Below the pieces are notes generated by a model that was not told the origin of the DNA, made no database searches, and worked only from the letters and a program-made list of their open reading frames with translations. From Micromonospora polyrhachis (GTDB lineage: Bacteria; Actinomycetota; Actinomycetes; Mycobacteriales; Micromonosporaceae), in NCBI RefSeq assembly GCF_014203835.1, contig NZ_JACHJW010000001.1, positions 2,565,176 to 2,629,175 of the forward strand: a stretch of 64,000 bases of DNA, given 5' to 3'. Positions 55,158 to 64,000 of the stretch are shown here, in pieces. The position numbers and the translations under genes are program-made. Position 1 is the first letter of the stretch. Each line of letters opens with the position of its first letter.

Positions 55158-55619
55158 ATGACGAAGCCGCATCGCATATCGCTCTCGCTAGCGATGTTCG
55201 TACTGGTCCTGTCCGTGCCGGTCGGGTTCGCATGGGTCATCGGCGACCTGACGAACGAAGCGGCGCGGCAACTGGCTGCCGGAGGGGTGGAACTCGATTA
55301 CTTGATGCGGCCGGTGAGCTTTGGCCCCATCTGGAATCAGTTGATCGGCATCCTCGCGTGCATCGGTGCCCTCGGGGCATTCGGCACGTTGATCTGGGGA
55401 ACCGCCACCCGCCAACTTGACCACCGCTGGTGGTGGTTCCTGTTACCGCTGGTCGGGGCCGGGGCCATCGTCGGCCACGGCTGGCGAGTGCTGACCGCCG
55501 GGGTGATCGGCGCCAACATCGGAGCGGGTCTAATGATCATAGTCTCCGGACCGGTTCTGGCGGTCCTGCTGATGGCTGCCGCAGTGGCGGCACGAAAATT
55601 GAGTGGCCCGCCAACCTGA
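55158..55619 (+). CDS. Hypothetical four-helix membrane protein
   Basis: A 153-residue protein with four hydrophobic segments: ISLSLAMFVLVLSVPVGFAW, QLIGILACIGALGAFGTLIW, WWWFLLPLVGAGAIVGHGWR and GANIGAGLMIIVSGPVLAVL. No family is recognised. ATG 55158 has GGGAAGGGCGGGG upstream. It lies between the esterase and the 6C RNA (opposite strand). Confidence 0.6.
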   Translation: MTKPHRISLSLAMFVLVLSVPVGFAWVIGDLTNEAARQLAAGGVELDYLMRPVSFGPIWNQLIGILACIGALGAFGTLIWGTATRQLDHRWWWFLLPLVGAGAIVGHGWRVLTAGVIGANIGAGLMIIVSGPVLAVLLMAAAVAARKLSGPPT

Positions 55620-55660
55620 GGAGGATGGCGCCGAGCTGGGCGGGAACGTTCCCGGAGAAG

Positions 55661-55760
55661 GAGACGACCCCCGTCGGGGGGAGACGGGGGTCGCCTATGG
55701 GGTTCGGCTCCGGGGGGGTCGAGCCGAACCGCTCAGCGGTCGCGGGGGGATGCAACCGCC
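55661..55760 (-). ncRNA. 6C small RNA (B11-type)
   Basis: On the minus strand two strong hairpins present C-rich loops: stem GGTTCGGCTC/GAGCCGAACC with loop GACCCCCCCG (55701-55730), then stem CGACCCCCGTC/GACGGGGGTCG with loop TCCCCCC (55665-55693). Two stem-loops with six or more C are the defining feature of actinobacterial 6C RNA. In M. tuberculosis the homologue B11 (ncRv13660c) lies between Rv3660c (ssd) and Rv3661 on the same relative strand, as here. A TCTCCTTCTCC tail follows the second hairpin. 6C pairs through its C-loops with G-rich mRNA sites and affects replication and secretion genes. Ends are approximate; the 5' end could extend to about 55775. Confidence 0.85.
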
Positions 55761-55980
55761 GAGGGTCTGCCCAGACACAGGATCAGGTGAAACCGTGTCG
55801 TAAATACAAGCATGCCTGAGTCGAGCTGTATACGTCGAGTGGCGTTAACTCCACACCCTGCGAAAATGAGGAATCTTCATGTGATCGCCATCACCGCCCA
55901 ACTGACCGGCGGATCAGGATCGGCAGGCCAGCAACGTGCACGGGTGACCCCGCGCACCCGCCGACGATAGACCATCCGGC

Positions 55981-55986
55981 TAGACT
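55981..55986 (+). promoter_or_regulatory. -10 box TAGACT of the HAD-IB gene
   Basis: TAGACT ends 8 nt before GTG 55995. The stretch 55776-55980 otherwise shows no gene I can support. Confidence 0.45.
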
Positions 55987-55994
55987 TTCGCGCC

Positions 55995-56795
55995 GTGGGC
56001 CGAAGCGCCGCTTTCTTCGATCTAGACAAGACCGTCATCGCCAAGTCAAGCGCCTTGGCATTCGGACGGCCGTTCTACCGGGATGGGCTGATCACCCGGC
56101 GGGACGTGGTCAAGTCCGCCTACGCCCAGCTGATGTTCCGGCTGGGCGGCACCGACGAGCAGACGATGGCGCGTACCCGCGACTATCTGGCCACCCTGTG
56201 CAAGGGCTGGCAGGTGGAACAGGTCCGCCAGATCGTCGCGGAGACACTCCACGAGCTGATCAACCCCTACGTGTACGCCGAGGCCGCCGCTCTCATAGAG
56301 GAGCACCAGGCGGCCGGTCGGGATGTGGTCCTCGTCTCCGCCTCCGGCGAGGAGATGGTGCGGCCGATCGGCGAGTTGCTGGGGGTCACCGACGTCATCG
56401 CCACCCGGATGGCGGTCGAGGACGGGCGCTACAGCGGCGAGGTGGAGTTCTACGCTGCCGGCCCGAGCAAGGTCGAGGCCGTCAGCGAGCTGGCCGAGGA
56501 GCGGGGCTACGACCTGGCCGCGTCGTACGCCTACTCCGACTCGATCAGTGACCGGCCGCTGCTGGAGTGCGTCGGCCATCCCACCGCCGTCAACCCGGAC
56601 CGGGCGCTACGCAAGCTGGCCACCGAGAACGCCTGGCCGGTGTTGGAGTTCCGGCACCCCATTCCACTGGGTCGACGGCTGCGGGAGCGGCCCGCCGTCC
56701 CAGTGGCGGCAGCCGCCATCGGGGTCGGGGTCGGCGTGGCGATCGGCATCGCCTGGTACGGCCGTCATCGCCGTACCAGGGCCACCACCGCCTGA
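55995..56795 (+). CDS. HAD-IB phosphatase (SerB-like) with C-terminal membrane anchor
   Basis: A 266-residue HAD-IB protein: SAAFFDLDKTVIAKSSALAF (DxDKT motif I), VLVSASGEEMV (motif II), AGPSKVEAVSEL (Lys, motif III) and YSDSISDRPLLECVG (motif IV). A C-terminal helix (VAAAAIGVGVGVAIGIAWYG) followed by RHRRTR anchors it to the membrane. The family (Rv3661) is conserved beside ssd and the 6C RNA, suggesting a role near division or pilus function; substrate unknown. GTG 55995 fits a leaderless mRNA. Confidence 0.88.
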   Translation: MGRSAAFFDLDKTVIAKSSALAFGRPFYRDGLITRRDVVKSAYAQLMFRLGGTDEQTMARTRDYLATLCKGWQVEQVRQIVAETLHELINPYVYAEAAALIEEHQAAGRDVVLVSASGEEMVRPIGELLGVTDVIATRMAVEDGRYSGEVEFYAAGPSKVEAVSELAEERGYDLAASYAYSDSISDRPLLECVGHPTAVNPDRALRKLATENAWPVLEFRHPIPLGRRLRERPAVPVAAAAIGVGVGVAIGIAWYGRHRRTRATTA

Positions 56796-56834
56796 CCCCG
56801 CACCCGCTGGGCCATCAACCGGGTGCGCCCCGGA

Positions 56835-56888
56835 TCAGGCGAGCCAGGCGGGCAGGGTCAGGCGAGCCAGGCGGGCAGGGTCAGGCGG
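56835..56888. repeat. 23-bp minisatellite containing the stop codon of the Fic-fold gene
   Basis: Two full copies (56835-56857 and 56858-56880) and a partial third. On the minus strand the unit begins GCCTGA, the last Ala codon plus TGA of the neighbouring gene. TGAs at 56881-56883, 56858-56860 and 56835-56837 fall in three different frames. Confidence 0.88.
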
Positions 56889-57651
56889 CGGCGAGGATTT
56901 CGTCACCGATCACGGTGATCTGTTCCGCCCCGATCTCCACGGCCGTCATGTAGTGCCGCAGCCACGATCGGAGTCCGTCCGGCGTACCGGTGGCGAAGGC
57001 GCCGGCTGCGCCGACGTACTCCGGCTCGCGCTCGTGGTGCCCGACATCGACGGCGACCAGACCGCGCGGGTCGAACCCGGTGGAGAGCAGGGTGAGTCGG
57101 GCGGCGGCCCGCGCCACCACCCCGGACGGGCCGGCGAACGGGCGAAGTGCCAACAGTTCGCCGTGCACCACCGCGGCCAGGATCAACGGCGATGCCTTCG
57201 TCCCCCCGGCCACCAGGTCGGCCAGTCCGTCGAGGCGGGCGCCGATCGCCGGGTCCGCGACCGGTCGAAGGCCGTCCTCGGCCACCGGCCGGCCGAGCGC
57301 CTCCTCGCTGATCGTTCCTCGGGCGGCGAGGGTGTGCAGCTTGGCGAGCACCTGTCGGGGTGCCTTGGGCCACAGGTCGGCCAGGCTGGGCAGCGCCCCG
57401 GCGACCCGCAACGCCCCCTGGAGCACCGGGTCGGTGACCGTGCCGGCACGCACCGTCTCGCGCTCGTGGGCGTACCCCTCCAGGGCGGCGCTGGCCACGG
57501 CGGAGCGCAGGCTCACCTCGGCCGCTACCTGGCCGCCGTGCCGGCGTAACGCGCGATGCCGCAGCGCCTGGTCGACCCGGTCGCGGGCCTGCTCGACGGC
57601 GGGTCCGATGTCGGTGAGGGTGAGCAGCGGGGTGAGTGGATCGGTGGTCAC
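56881..57651 (-). CDS. Degenerate Fic-fold protein
   Basis: A 256-residue protein. SLRSAVASAALEGYAHERET resembles the Fic N-terminal inhibitory-helix region, and HGELLALRPFAGPSGVVARA aligns with the Fic core HxFx[D/E]GNGRxxR, but the catalytic His is Arg (RPF) and GNGR is PSGVVAR. It is therefore probably inactive as an AMPylase and may be a binding or regulatory protein. The gene is divergent from acetyl-CoA synthetase. GTG 57651 is chosen because TAGCGT ends 7 nt upstream; GTG 57660 would overlap that box. The stop lies in a minisatellite. Confidence 0.65.
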   Translation of the reverse strand: MTTDPLTPLLTLTDIGPAVEQARDRVDQALRHRALRRHGGQVAAEVSLRSAVASAALEGYAHERETVRAGTVTDPVLQGALRVAGALPSLADLWPKAPRQVLAKLHTLAARGTISEEALGRPVAEDGLRPVADPAIGARLDGLADLVAGGTKASPLILAAVVHGELLALRPFAGPSGVVARAAARLTLLSTGFDPRGLVAVDVGHHEREPEYVGAAGAFATGTPDGLRSWLRHYMTAVEIGAEQITVIGDEILAAA

Positions 57652-57658
57652 GGTGAAC

Positions 57659-57664
57659 ACGCTA
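57659..57664 (-). promoter_or_regulatory. -10 box TAGCGT of the Fic-fold gene
   Basis: TAGCGT on the minus strand ends 7 nt before GTG 57651. Confidence 0.4.
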
Positions 57665-57812
57665 GCGACCCCCGACCGGCCGGCGCTCGGCAGCGGCCAT
57701 TCGGCGCGTCGGTGCGGTCCGTTCCTGGCCAACACTCGCCTGACCAGGGCGGCACAGTTAACCTTCCTAGCCGAGACATACGTCACCCTGACGCCGGAGG
57801 AGCCCCCACACC

Positions 57813-59777
<1,965 letters not shown>

Positions 59778-59793
59778 CCAATCCATACGGTGA

Positions 59794-59830
59794 GCTGGGC
59801 GGGTCCGGGCGGGCCCGCCCAGCGGCGTTT
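59794..59830 (+). terminator. Terminator of acsA
   Basis: GCTGGGCGGG / CCCGCCCAGC stem (59794-59803 and 59814-59823) with a 10-nt loop, followed by GGCGTTT. Confidence 0.65.
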
Positions 59831-60045
59831 GTGGGTATTGACCGCATCGGACCGGTCCGGTAGTTGACCGACTACCCGCTGAATGTGACATAGAGGGCGT
59901 GCCTGAACAAGATCTTGCAATAACCCGACGCGCATACTTCCCAGCGATCCCGCCAGGTTCTAGGTTTCACATTGATCCCCGCAAAGGGATCGATCTTCCG
60001 ACCCATACTGCCGTTGGGTCGGTCACCTAACACCGGAGGTACCAC

Positions 60046-62463
60046 GTGCGCAAAGTCGCAGTGGGGCTGCTCGGGCTCACGCTGACAGCGACGGCCGCGA
60101 CGTTCGGTCCGGCCGCCTATGCCGCACCCCCCACAGACGCGCCAGCCGCAGCCCCGTCGACTTCCAAGGCGAAGCACTCGGACGAACTGCCCAACCCCCT
60201 TGAAGCCAAGCGGCGTGCCCTGCGCGAGCAGGGCCTGACCGACGTCCTGACCGGACGGTCCAAGCCGGAGCAGCGCAACGGCAGCACCGTGGTCAAGGTC
60301 GGCGAAAAGGTCGTCGGCAACGCGCCCGGTGCACGCGTCGCGGGCGGGCAGCAGACCCAGGACCAGTACGTCGAGTTGGGCCGGGAGAAGACCGACCGGA
60401 TCTTCGTCATCCTGACCGAGTTCGGCAACGACCGGCACCCGGACTACCCGGACAAGGACACCGACCCGGACACTCCCGGGCCGGTCCGCTTCGACGGTCC
60501 GCTACGTAACGAGATCCCCGCGCCGAACCGCGCGGTGGACAACTCGACCGTGTGGCGTTCCGACTACAACGCCGACTACTACCGCAACCTGTACTTCGGT
60601 ACGGGTGCCGGCGAGGAGTCGCTCAAGCAGTACTACGAGGCCCAGTCGTCCGGGCGCTACAGCGTCGACGGCACCGTCACCGACTGGGTGAAGGTCCGGT
60701 ACAACGAGGCGCGGTACGGCCGCTCCGGCGACTTCGCCAACCAGGACCCGGCGGTCTGCGCCTCCAACACCTGCACCAACATGTGGGCGCTGGTGGCTGA
60801 CGCGGCCAACCAGTGGGTCGCCGACCAGCGGGCAGCCGGTCGCACCGACGAGCAGATCGCCGCGGACATGCGGTCCTTCGACGAGTGGGACCGCTACGAC
60901 TACGACGGCGATGGCAACTTCAACGAGCCGGACGGCTACATCGACCACTTCCAGATCGTCCACTCCGGTGGCGACGAGGCGGACGGTGACCCGTGGCAGG
61001 GCGAGGACGCCATCTGGAGCCACCGCTGGTACGCCTTCGTGAACAGCGCTGGCGTCACCGGCCCGGCCCACAACCTGTCCGGTGGTACGCAGATCGGCAA
61101 CACCGGCATCTGGATCGGTGACTACACGGTGCAGCCGGAGAACGGCGGCCGGAGCGTCTTCTACCACGAGTACGCGCACGACCTCGGCCTGCCGGACGAC
61201 TACAACAACATCAACGGCGGGGACAACAACAACGAGCACTGGACCCTGATGGCCCAGAGCCGGCTCCGCGACAAGACCGACGCCGGCATCGGCGAGCGCG
61301 GTGGCGACCTCGGCGCGTGGAACAAGCTGCAGCTCGGCTGGCTCGACTACGAGGTGGTCGTGCCCGGCCAGAACCGTACGCTGACGCTCGGCCCACAGGA
61401 GTACAACTCGGCCAAGCCGCAGGGTGCCGTGGTGGTGCTACCCCAGCGGGAGTACACGTTCGACCACGGTGCACCGGCGGAGGGCTCGAAGCAGTTCTTC
61501 TCCGGCAACGCGGACGACCTGAACAACTCGATGTCCCGGACCCTGGACCTCACCGGGAAGACCAGCGCGTCGCTGGCGCTGAAGGGCCGCTACGACATCG
61601 AGCAGGACTACGACTACTTCTACTTCGAGACCTCGGTGGATGGCGGCTCGACCTGGACGGCGATGCCGTTCTCGATCAACGGGCAGCCGGCTCCCAGCGA
61701 CCCGGCCGGCCGGCCGGCACTCGGCGGTAGCAGCGCTGGTCAGTGGTACGACCTGAGCGTGCCGCTGGACTCCGTCGCCGGTCAGGTGGTGCAGTTCCGG
61801 TTCCGCTACTACACCGACGGTGGCGTCTCCGAGGGTGGCTTCTTCGGTGACTCCGTCACGGTGACCGCCGACGGGCAGACGCTCTTCGCCGACGGCTTCG
61901 AGGCGGGTACGGCCGGCTGGAACCTGGACGGCTTCACCGTGGTCGAGCAGTCGTACACCCAGCTGTTCGACAACTTCTACATCGCGGGTCACCGCTCGTA
62001 CGTCGGGTACGACAAGTACCTGAAGACCGGTCCGTACTTCTTCGGCTACCAGAACACCCGGCCGGACTATGTGGACAACTACGCGTACCAGACGGGTCTG
62101 CTGATCTCGTACTGGAACACGCGGTACTCGGACAACGACACGTTCGAGCACCCGGGCGAGGGTCGCAACATGATCATCGACTCGCGTCCGCAGCCGCTCT
62201 ACAACCTGACCGGCCAGCCGTGGCGGGCCCGGGTCCAGGTCTACGACGCGCCGTTCAGCCTGCGTAAGGCCGACTCGATGACCCTGCACATCAACGGTCG
62301 GCCGAACTACGTGCGTGGTCAGGCCGCGCAGCCGCTGTTCGACGACACCAAGCAGTACTGGTACCCGCAGCTGCCGAACCACGGCGTCAAGCTGCCGGCC
62401 ACCGGCACCAAGATCCGGGTGCTGGACGAGGACGGTACCTCGATCAAGATCCGGATCTACTGA
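60046..62463 (+). CDS. Secreted immune inhibitor A-type metalloprotease (M6)
   Basis: An 805-residue secreted protease. Signal peptide MRKVAVGLLGLTLTATAATF with cleavage after AYA; propeptide to about residue 110; M6 domain with the zinc site YHEYAHDLGLPDDY (H374, E375, H378). Asp-rich repeats such as DYDGDGNFNEPDGY resemble Ca-binding loops. The C-terminal half has InhA-type beta domains (SASLALKGRYDIEQDYDYFY, GGFFGDSVTVTADGQ). M6 enzymes degrade host or matrix proteins. The leader has a CGACCCA/TGGGTCG hairpin (59999-60021). GGAGG precedes GTG 60046. Confidence 0.9.
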   Translation: MRKVAVGLLGLTLTATAATFGPAAYAAPPTDAPAAAPSTSKAKHSDELPNPLEAKRRALREQGLTDVLTGRSKPEQRNGSTVVKVGEKVVGNAPGARVAGGQQTQDQYVELGREKTDRIFVILTEFGNDRHPDYPDKDTDPDTPGPVRFDGPLRNEIPAPNRAVDNSTVWRSDYNADYYRNLYFGTGAGEESLKQYYEAQSSGRYSVDGTVTDWVKVRYNEARYGRSGDFANQDPAVCASNTCTNMWALVADAANQWVADQRAAGRTDEQIAADMRSFDEWDRYDYDGDGNFNEPDGYIDHFQIVHSGGDEADGDPWQGEDAIWSHRWYAFVNSAGVTGPAHNLSGGTQIGNTGIWIGDYTVQPENGGRSVFYHEYAHDLGLPDDYNNINGGDNNNEHWTLMAQSRLRDKTDAGIGERGGDLGAWNKLQLGWLDYEVVVPGQNRTLTLGPQEYNSAKPQGAVVVLPQREYTFDHGAPAEGSKQFFSGNADDLNNSMSRTLDLTGKTSASLALKGRYDIEQDYDYFYFETSVDGGSTWTAMPFSINGQPAPSDPAGRPALGGSSAGQWYDLSVPLDSVAGQVVQFRFRYYTDGGVSEGGFFGDSVTVTADGQTLFADGFEAGTAGWNLDGFTVVEQSYTQLFDNFYIAGHRSYVGYDKYLKTGPYFFGYQNTRPDYVDNYAYQTGLLISYWNTRYSDNDTFEHPGEGRNMIIDSRPQPLYNLTGQPWRARVQVYDAPFSLRKADSMTLHINGRPNYVRGQAAQPLFDDTKQYWYPQLPNHGVKLPATGTKIRVLDEDGTSIKIRIY

Positions 62464-62483
62464 TCCCGGCTGACTGATCAGTC

Positions 62484-62520
62484 GCGGCGCCCGGGGAGGA
62501 CTCACCTCCTCGGGCGCCGC
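62484..62520 (+). terminator. Terminator of the M6 protease gene
   Basis: GCGGCGCCCG / CGGGCGCCGC stem with additional inner pairs, followed by TTCGTT. Confidence 0.75.
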
Positions 62521-62628
62521 TTCGTTGTGGCGACCCCGGAAACCGCGTGATCGTGGTGACCCCGAAGTCCGCGTGACGCGGAACGGGAACGTTCGGTTGC
62601 CGCCCCGCGTCGAAGTAGGGTGCCTGAC

Positions 62629-63078
62629 GTGACGCGATCACCCCTCCGGGCAGCCAGCGAATGGCTGCTGGCGCCGATGACCCTGGCCCTGCTGATGTCC
62701 GGCTGTGCTACCACCGAGCCGGCCGACGACGCGGCTGGCCAACCGTCATCACCCACGGCAACCACCAGCGCGGCCACCACGCCCACCAGCACCCCGACGC
62801 CGACTGTCCGGCCGTCCAGTGCCCCCGCCATCCCACCGAAGAAGCCGACCGACGAGCAGGCCACCGACCGTATCGCGGGACGGGTCACCCGGGGTGGTTC
62901 GGGCCCGTGCTACGGGGTGGTCACCGACGATGGCAAGGAATACGCCCTCTACGGGAGCGACACCGGCACGCTTCAGGTAGACACCTTCGTCCGGGTGACA
63001 ATCGCCCCCCTGCTCCTGAGGATCAACTGCGGACCGGGCACCCATGCCAGCATCGTGGAGCTCAGCGTGGTCCGCTAG
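62629..63078 (+). CDS. Small lipoprotein of unknown function
   Basis: A 149-residue lipoprotein: APMTLALLMSGC is the lipobox (Cys near 26). A Thr/Pro/Ser-rich spacer (about 30-75) is followed by a small beta domain (RIAGRVTRGGSGPCYGVVTD, LYGSDTGTLQVDTFVRVTIA, INCGPGTHASIVEL) that resembles an OB-like fold with two Cys. GTG 62629 is chosen because AGGG lies about 10 nt upstream; GTG 62620 is possible. Confidence 0.68.
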   Translation: MTRSPLRAASEWLLAPMTLALLMSGCATTEPADDAAGQPSSPTATTSAATTPTSTPTPTVRPSSAPAIPPKKPTDEQATDRIAGRVTRGGSGPCYGVVTDDGKEYALYGSDTGTLQVDTFVRVTIAPLLLRINCGPGTHASIVELSVVR

Positions 63079-63189
63079 CCGGCTGGCGACGCCATTCGGA
63101 AATGCCATTCGAGGGTCGAAACCGGGTGAGGTCCCGGAAGAATCCCTGATCACTGCCGCCTAGGGGGCACCACCGCCCACACCCGCGCC

Positions 63190-63195
63190 TAGGCT
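63190..63195 (+). promoter_or_regulatory. -10 box TAGGCT of the alpha/beta hydrolase gene
   Basis: TAGGCT ends 6 nt before ATG 63202. Confidence 0.4.
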
Positions 63196-63201
63196 GTGCC
63201 A

Positions 63202-64000
63202 ATGACCGAGCAGCGAGGCGGCCGTAGGAAGCCCGTCGTCGACGAGTCCTGCGTACTGGTGGACGGCCCATGGCAGCACCGTTTCGTCGGCGCCAACGGC
63301 AGCCGGTTCCACGTCGTCGAGGCGGGCACCGGCCCCCTGGTGCTCTTCCTGCACGGCTTTCCCGAGTTCTGGTGGGCCTGGCACGAGATGCTGCCGGCCG
63401 TCGCGGACGCTGGTTTCCGCGCCGTCGCGGTCGACCTACGCGGCTACGGTGCCAGCGACAAACCACCCCGGGGGTACGACGGGTACACATTGGCCGCCGA
63501 CATCGCCGGCCTGATCCGCGGGCTGGGTGAGCGTACGGCGACCGTGGTGGGGACCGGCTCCGGCGGCATGATCGGCTGGACTACGGCCGCCTTCCATCCC
63601 AAGCTGGTACGGCGGCTGGTGGTCCTCGGCGCTCCCCACCCGCTGCGGCTACGGGCCGCTCTCTTCTCCGACCCGCGTGGGCAGTTCACCGCCTCGACAC
63701 CGATGCTGAAGTTCCAGATTCCCCGCTATGAGCACACGTTGACCCGGGACAACGCTGCTCTCGTCGGCGAGTACCTGCATCGCTGGGGTGGCCAGGACTG
63801 GGTCTCCAGCACGTCGTTCGACAGCTACGCCGCCCGGTGCCGGGAAGCCATGCAGATTCCGCAGGCGGCGTTCTGCGCGATGGAGGGTTACCGGTGGGCT
63901 TTCCGGTCGGTCCTGCGGCTGCACGGCTACCGGTTCGTACGGCTGATGCAGCAGCCCCTGATCACCCCGACCCTGCAGCTACACGGAGCGATCGACGAGG
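63202..64000 (+). CDS. Epoxide-hydrolase-like alpha/beta hydrolase (partial, runs off the window)
   Basis: The first 266 residues are visible. HGFPEFWWAWHEMLPAVADA is the epoxide-hydrolase oxyanion region and VDLRGYGASDKPPRGYDGYT follows. The nucleophile elbow, normally GHDWGG, reads VVGTGSGGMIGWTTA: the usual Asp position is Gly, and a Ser sits one residue later, so the enzyme may be inactive or of another type. The position next to the acs block corresponds to ephE (Rv3670). The start ATG 63202 fits a leaderless mRNA. The C-terminal catalytic residues are outside the window. Confidence 0.8.
   Translation, partial: MTEQRGGRRKPVVDESCVLVDGPWQHRFVGANGSRFHVVEAGTGPLVLFLHGFPEFWWAWHEMLPAVADAGFRAVAVDLRGYGASDKPPRGYDGYTLAADIAGLIRGLGERTATVVGTGSGGMIGWTTAAFHPKLVRRLVVLGAPHPLRLRAALFSDPRGQFTASTPMLKFQIPRYEHTLTRDNAALVGEYLHRWGGQDWVSSTSFDSYAARCREAMQIPQAAFCAMEGYRWAFRSVLRLHGYRFVRLMQQPLITPTLQLHGAIDE

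Noticed and set aside
55641-55654. CGGGAACGTTCCCG palindrome as an operator
   Set aside because: It lies downstream of the membrane-protein gene and just after the 6C hairpins, so it is not near a promoter and is more likely part of a 3' structure.
55537-55755. A minus-strand open frame of about 72 codons
   Set aside because: It coincides with the 6C RNA hairpins and the end of the membrane-protein gene; the peptide is Pro-rich and shows no family features.
55700-55860. Possible riboswitch (c-di-AMP or similar) upstream of the HAD-IB gene
   Set aside because: The plus-strand sequence does not fit any riboswitch consensus I can recall; the hairpins are explained by the minus-strand 6C RNA.
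55866-55970. A 34-codon plus-strand frame starting ATG upstream of the HAD-IB gene
   Set aside because: No Shine-Dalgarno and an Arg-rich, low-information product; likely chance.

Overview
The window is GC-rich (I estimate about 70%) actinobacterial chromosome. Small DivIVA-domain proteins, a mycosin, an actinobacterial Ku/LigD set, PPOX and SCO6745-family genes and a Tad/Ssd pilus operon point to the Micromonosporaceae, most likely Micromonospora or a close relative. This placement is inferred from gene content and style; no rRNA or other taxonomic marker is present.

Left part (1-29.7 kb), an accessory-flavoured mix: the end of an antitoxin and a PIN-domain toxin (1-0.8 kb); a GntR-type regulator and a DivIVA-domain operon behind a leader with two very strong hairpins (1-2.3 kb); a type VII secretion pair, Gly-rich substrate plus mycosin (2.4-5.2 kb); a non-homologous end-joining locus with separate LigD-type polymerase, ligase and Ku (5.2-8.2 kb); small metabolic and membrane genes and a DHA2 exporter (8.3-13.6 kb); a heptose-type glycosylation group, HldE, GT2 and GT9, followed by Hsp20 (13.8-18.1 kb); a secreted TNT-type NAD glycohydrolase toxin with a small candidate immunity gene (19.0-20.1 kb); a TetR/MMPL exporter pair with a clear palindromic operator (21.1-24.4 kb); a lipoprotein, tRNA-Thr(CGU) and a membrane metallophosphoesterase (24.5-27.4 kb); RicT/PSP1 and a YbaB/WXG100-like trio (27.4-29.6 kb).

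Right part (29.8-64 kb) follows the conserved actinobacterial order known from Mycobacterium tuberculosis Rv3644c to Rv3670: holB, (MFS-Tmk fusion and an oxidase/aldolase group), topA, a DUF1998 helicase, the Tad pilus operon (Rv3654c-like, TadE, pilin, TadC, TadB, TadA, Ssd), the 6C small RNA, a HAD-IB phosphatase, acetyl-CoA synthetase and an EphE-position alpha/beta hydrolase. Inserted in this backbone are a proton-pumping pyrophosphatase, an anti-sigma/STAS pair, an esterase plus membrane protein between ssd and 6C, a degenerate Fic-fold protein, and an immune-inhibitor-A protease.

Themes worth a second look: (1) an unannotated 6C/B11-type sRNA at 55.7 kb; (2) a TNT toxin plus small partner gene; (3) tandem minisatellites at 3' gene ends, two of which repeat the gene's own last codon plus TGA with a period that is 2 modulo 3, so that stops fall in all three frames; (4) at least 13 genes with a TAnnnT -10 box ending 6-8 nt before the start codon, implying leaderless mRNAs; (5) several perfect palindromic operators with no previously assigned regulator.
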